A stretch of 64,000 bases of DNA, from the NCBI GenBank assembly GCA_947044365.1, contig OX345636.1, forward strand, positions 310,001 to 374,000, given 5' to 3'. Position numbers and translations under genes: made by a program. The notes under the pieces are model-generated. The model was not told where the DNA came from, searched no databases, and was given only the letters and a program-made list of their open reading frames with translations. Origin of the DNA: Petrosia ficiformis (taxonomy: Eukaryota; Porifera; Demospongiae; Haplosclerida; Petrosiidae). Below, piece after piece: positions 59,112 to 64,000 of the stretch (positions are counted from its first letter, which is position 1; each line of letters opens with the position of its first letter).

Positions 59112-61110
59112 TTGTATATGTGTGTATATATAGGTGTATGTGTGTATGTGTGTTTAGGTGTATGTGTATGTATATGTGTGTATATGTGTGTATAGGTGTA
59201 TGTGTATGTATATGAGAGTACACATGTGTGTGTATAGGTGTATGTGTATATACTATATATATGGATATAGACGTATGTGTGTATGTATATGTGTGTATAG
59301 GTGTATGTATATATGTATATGTGTGTATAGGTGCGTGTATATATGTGTGTATAGGTGTATGTGTGTATGTGTGTTTAGGTGTATGTGTATGTATATGTGT
59401 GTATGTGTATGTATATGTGTGTATTGGTGTACGTGTATGTATGTGTGAGTACACATGTGTGTATAGGTGTGTGTGTATGTGTGTTTAGGTGTATGTGTAT
59501 GTATATGTGTGTATATGTGTGTATAGGTGTATGTGTATATATATGAGAGTACACATGTGTGTATATGTGTGTATATGTGTGTATAGGTGTATGTGTGTAT
59601 ATGTGTGTATAGGTGTATGTGTATGTATATGTGTATATATGTGTGTATATGTGTGTATAGCTGTATGTGTATGTATATGAGAGTACACATATGTATATAT
59701 GTATGTGTGTATATACTATATATATATATATATATATGCATATAGATGTATGTGTGTATGTGTATGTATATGTGTGTATGTGTATGTATATGTGTGTATA
59801 GGTGTGTGTGTATATGTGTGTATAAGTATATGTGTATGTATGTGTGTGTACAGGTATGTGTATGTATATGTGTGAATAGGTATATGTGTGTATGTACAGG
59901 TGTGTATTGTATGTGTATATGTATATGTGTGTACACCTGTGTGTGTATATGTGTGTATAGGTGTATACATGTGTGTATGTGTGTTTAGCTGTATGTGTAT
60001 GTATATGTGTGTGTATATGTGTGTATAGGTGTATACACGTGTGTATGTGTGTTTAGCTGTAAGTGTATGTATATGTGTGTATAGGTGTATGTGTATGTAT
60101 ACATAGGTGTATGTGTGCGTATATGTGTGTATAGGTGTATACACGTGTGTACGTGTGTTTAGCTGTAAGTGTACATGTATGTATATGTGTGTATAGGTGT
60201 ATGTGTATGTATATTATGTGTGTATATGTGTGTATAGGTGTATGTGTACGTATATGTGTGTGTAGGTGTTTGTATGTATATGTGTGTATAGGTGTATACA
60301 CGTGTGTATGTGTGTTTAGCTGTAAGTGTATGTATATGTGTGTATAGGTGTGTGTGTATATGTGTGTATAAGTATATGTGTATGTATGTGTGTGTACAGG
60401 TATGTGTATGTATATGTGTGAATAGGTATATGTGTGTATGTACAGGTGTGTATTGTATGTGTATATGTATATGTGTGTACACCTGTGTGTGTATATGTGT
60501 GTATAGGTGTATACATGTGTGTATGTGTGTTTAGCTGTATGTGTATGTATATGTGTGTGTATATGTGTGTATAGGTGTATACACGTGTGTATGTGTGTTT
60601 AGCTGTAAGTGTATGTATATGTGTGTATAGGTGTATGTGTATGTATATGTGTGTATACATAGGTGTATGTGTGCGTATATGTGTGTATAGGTGTATACAC
60701 GTGTGTACGTGTGTTTAGCTGTAAGTGTACATGTATGTATATGTGTGTATAGGTGTATGTGTATGTATATTATGTGTGTATATGTGTGTATAGGTGTATG
60801 TGTACGTATATGTGTGTGTAGGTGTTTGTATGTATATGTGTGTATAGGTGTATACACGTGTGTATGTGTGTTTAGCTGTAAGTGTATGTATATGTGTGTA
60901 TAGGTGTATGTGTATGTATATATGTGTGTATACATAGGTGTATGTGTGCGTATATGTGTGTATAGGTGTATACACGTGTGTATGTGTGTTTAGGTGTATG
61001 CACATGTGTGTATAGGTATATGTGTATGTATGCGTGTGTACAGGTATGTGGGTGTATAGGTGTATGTGTATATACTACACATGTATATACTATATATATC
61101 ATGCGTATAG
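59112..61110. repeat. TG/TA-rich array with ~550-bp higher-order duplication
   Basis: Nearly pure GTGTATATG/GTGTATAGGTGTATG repeats. A block of about 550 bases is tandemly repeated: 60,135-60,347 recurs exactly in translation at 60,691-60,903 (shift 556), and 59,817-59,990 recurs near 60,363-60,536 (shift 546). All ORFs here are artefacts. Confidence 0.95.
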
Positions 61111-61250
61111 ATGTTTGTGTATGTATACTTAATTCTGTCTCATTAGCCTATATATGTATTTTTGAGAGGTGGTTAATTTATCTAAGAAGTGGTTATTCCC
61201 GACCAGTGTGGGTAGAACACTGTATATGTGTGTGTACATAGGTGTATATG

Positions 61251-61570
61251 CAGTGTTCTCTCTACGTTGTTTTAGAGGGGTACAGTACCCCCCTATAGTG
61301 TAAATGTCCCCCTCTATCAGTCATAAAAACACTCAATTGATTTTGAATATTAATACTATTTTAAAATGATAACACACAAAAATATAAATTCAAAGTATTT
61401 CGATAGACACATTCACCTATTACCCATTTCCTAAGAGCAGGGTAAGGTCACATTGTAACACGTGGACCTTCAATTGACATTTGTACTTAATTACTTAATT
61501 AACTATGACGTAATAATTACTTTGTCACTTTCGTGTGCCCCCCTATTGCAAAATCCTGGTGAGAACACTG
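61251..61570. mobile_element. hAT-type MITE with 8-bp TSD
   Basis: CAGTGTTCTC at 61,251-61,260 and its exact reverse complement GAGAACACTG at 61,561-61,570. Flanking 8-mers are both TGTATATG, although the site is within a TG/TA repeat. Inner ends hold runs of C/G (GTACCCCCCTATAG; GTGCCCCCCTATTG). 320 bases, no ORF. A stray end (GTAGAACACTG) lies at about 61,212. Confidence 0.88.
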
Positions 61571-62029
61571 TGTATATGTGTGTGTACATAGGTGTATGCG
61601 ACGTATAGACAGGTGTATGCATGTGTATAGGTGTATGTGTGTGTGTATATGTGTATATACATGTAGGTGTATGTGTGTGTTTATGTGTGTATAGATGTAT
61701 ATGAATAATCTAATAAAATTTATAAATTTATAATATACATATACAATTTATTGTTTTATTTGCATAGACTGGATACATGTACATGTGGTCAACTATTACT
61801 ACAACATGTACATATACATGTAATGTACATACCCTATACATTACAATTTACAATCTACATGTACATGTATAGTAAGTACAGGGTTATGTATATACATCAC
61901 TTTGAGTGGTAATTTAATCAAAAAATAAATCAATGGTTTTTCCTTCATCTACATAATTACATATAATTGTTTTTATACATGTGTATAATAATTATAATAC
62001 TATGTGGTAACAGTGAGTATAAACATGTA
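61571..62029. other. Repeat tail and AT-rich DNA
   Basis: GTGTATAGG repeats to about 61,700, then AT-rich with ACATGTACATG words. Confidence 0.6.
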
Positions 62030-62796
62030 CGTGTATAATACATGTACAAGTATAATACATGTACAAGTATTAGTGTTGTACTGATGCGTATTAACATGTA
62101 CATGTATAACACATGTACAACACATGTACAAGTATTAGTGTTGTACTGATGAGTATTAACATGTACATGTATAATACATGTACAAGTATTAGTGTTGTAC
62201 TGATGAGTATTAACATGTACATGTATAATACATGTACAAGTATTAGTGTTGTACTGATGAGTATTAACATGTTCATGTATAATACATGTCATGTATAATA
62301 CATGTACAAGTATTAGTGTTGTACTGATGAGTATTAACATGTACATGTATAATACATGCACAAGTATTAGTGTTGTACTGATGAGTATTAACATGTTCAT
62401 GTATAATACATGTACAAGTATTAGTGTTGTACTGATGAGTATTAACATGTACAAGTATTAGTGTTGTACTGATGAGTATTAACATGTACATGTATTAGTG
62501 TTGTACTGATGAGTATTAACATGTACATGTATAATACATGTACAAGTATTAGCTGATGAGTATTAACATGTACATGTATAATACATGTACAAGTATTAGC
62601 TGATGAGTATTAACATGTACATGTATAACACATGTACAAGTATTAGTGTTGTACTGATGAGTATTAACATGTACAAGTATTAGTGTTGTACTGATGAGTA
62701 TTAACATGTACATGTATAATACATGTACAAGTATTAGCTGATGAGTATTAACATGTACATGTATAATACATGTACAAGTATTAGTGTTGTACTGAT
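62030..62796. repeat. ~58-bp minisatellite
   Basis: About thirteen units of a repeat containing ACATGTACAAGTATTAGTGT, TGTACTGATGAGTATTAAC and ATGTACATGTATAAT. Several units lack the ATGTATAATAC piece or the GTGTTGTA piece, giving length variants of about 36-58 bases. Confidence 0.95.
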
Positions 62797-63383
62797 AATG
62801 AGACAAATATTGGCCAATACCAATAGCTGATCCTATAGTTCAATGTATTATTATTAACTTTAATTTTGTATTTAACTATTTATTTATCTTCTGAATTAAA
62901 GAAGTATAAAAATATAATAGGAAATACTTCACTGATTATTATTAATTAGTCATTTACTTAATATTCATAGATATCACTAATAAGAGTGTAGTTACTATTG
63001 ATAAAGAGGAGGACTGTCACAATGGCTTGTTCATTAGCTTGCTTCTCTTCATATTCGTTGTATTGATTGATGTGATTGCTCTTCAAGTGAGCTACTAAGT
63101 TTGATGCATTGAACATTTTAATAGTTTTTTCTGTTTACAAGTACTACACTTAGCATATTTTGAGGCTTCGCACACAACAAAGTAACTCCGAATAACAGAT
63201 AGTCAGCTAGGTTTAAACCAATACTAATACAGCTTATTAGCCCAAATATCAGCGTGATACCAATAGCTGATCTGATCATTAGTGTAACACTAACAAGGTA
63301 TACATGTATACTCTATTATGTAATTATCTATTGTACATGTACATGTACTTACTTACATTTCTTCATAACAGAACAATGAAATA
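62797..63383. other. AT-rich DNA
   Basis: Contains ends resembling the hAT MITE (CCAATAGCTGAT..., at 62,817 and 63,263). No gene seen. Confidence 0.4.
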
Positions 63384-63460
63384 TTAAGTGAAGGTGACAA
63401 TATTCTTGACTCCATCTTCTTTTGTGTCTTCAATATCAGTGACTTCAAACTGAGTAGAAT
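63384..63460 (-). CDS. Terminal exon of an unidentified gene (copy B)
   Basis: Paralogue of 8,638-8,711. After a CATTCCAG acceptor it reads STQFEVTDIEDTKEDGVKNI then VTFT-stop. It is one codon longer than copy A, with the frame, the acceptor and the end preserved. Upstream exon at about 63,484-63,545 is broken by stops in the frame that is open in copy A. Confidence 0.35.
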
Positions 63461-64000
63461 CTGGAATGTATATTTATACTGTTATATATTCAGTCACAGG
63501 AAACAGTGTTACAGCATACCATCATCAGCTATGCATTAGCCAAATCTGAAGTACACAAATATTGGATTGTTTCACTCATTACAAGAGCTACATTCACAGA
63601 CTCACATTCAAAAAATATTCGTTTGCGGATACCTGTCGTACAGACCCCTCCTATAGGAGTGGCTGTGCAATCTCACTATTGATTTCTCCTCGTAAGCAAA
63701 ACATTTTCATAATAAATATTGTAATTTTTAAACTATTGTATATAGGACTGATAATAATAATAATAAGATTATTAATATACATTAAGCATTGGAATGCCGA
63801 GTGTTTGACACAGTGACTGACGCAATTTATGTGACTACAGACAATGGGACTGCAGACAATACTCATCATCTGTAACAGATAGAGAATGATCATCAACTTA
63901 TAAATAATTGATATACACAAAAGACTATCCTTCAATGATGAACAAGCCTTGTAATTGCACCTATGTATATAATTATTGTGGTGCCAACATTAAAGAACAT
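63461..64000. other. End of duplicated block, AT-rich
   Basis: 63,490-63,540 and the palindrome core at about 63,651 match copy A. The open frames at 63,562-63,935 on both strands are not supported. Confidence 0.4.

Noticed and set aside
59041..61241. More than fifteen overlapping ORFs up to 227 codons
   Set aside because: They are translations of a TG/TA array with period-4 and period-6 words; no gene-like composition.
62030..62796. Regular repeats that could suggest a CRISPR array
   Set aside because: The units are adjacent variants without unique spacers, in a eukaryotic context.

Overview
This is eukaryotic DNA from an invertebrate animal, most plausibly a sponge or another early-branching metazoan. 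The coding pieces are short exons with GT-AG introns, almost all in phase 0 or phase 1, in a very AT-rich background. The recognisable host proteins are the ankyrin / Ras-of-complex / death-domain and SAM types that are abundant in sponges and cnidarians. No prokaryotic operon, rRNA or convincing tRNA was seen. The organism call is inference from gene types and repeat style, not from a database match.

Layout. (1) 1-720: the last visible exons of a minus-strand coiled-coil gene running off the left edge. (2) 760-12,000: repeat-rich DNA with microsatellites, TIR elements (an internally deleted pogo-like element at 5,961-6,548; a hAT MITE with a perfect 8-bp TSD at 11,072-11,235) and a block (about 3.7-9.9 kb) that recurs in the same order at 53.7-63.7 kb. 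(3) About 20.3-44.75 kb, possibly from 12.75 kb: one large plus-strand gene assembled here from at least 13 exons. It encodes ankyrin repeats, a Roc-like P-loop GTPase, a COR-like region and a C-terminal death domain. Its long introns hold a frameshifted pogo transposase with a PHD finger, a TIR element enclosing a broken RecQ-like helicase fragment, a 2A-like/zinc-ribbon ORF, a piggyBac-like MITE and a four-copy local repeat array. (4) 46.2-49.5 kb: a SAM-domain exon pair and a second death-domain gene end. (5) 50-64 kb: mostly repeats, namely B-box-like minisatellite units, foldbacks, a perfect 131-bp palindrome, a 1.78-kb Tc1/mariner-type element carrying a spliced non-transposase ORF, and a 2-kb TG/TA array with a ~550-bp higher-order duplication.

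Biology. The core is a multidomain signalling gene with the architecture of an intracellular scaffold or sensor: ankyrin repeats for binding, a GTPase-COR switch, and a death domain for homotypic recruitment. A second death-domain gene and a SAM module lie within 5 kb, so this may be a local cluster of oligomerisation-domain genes. The mobile-element content is unusually legible. Several insertions have matching termini and target duplications, and two TIR elements contain non-transposase coding fragments.
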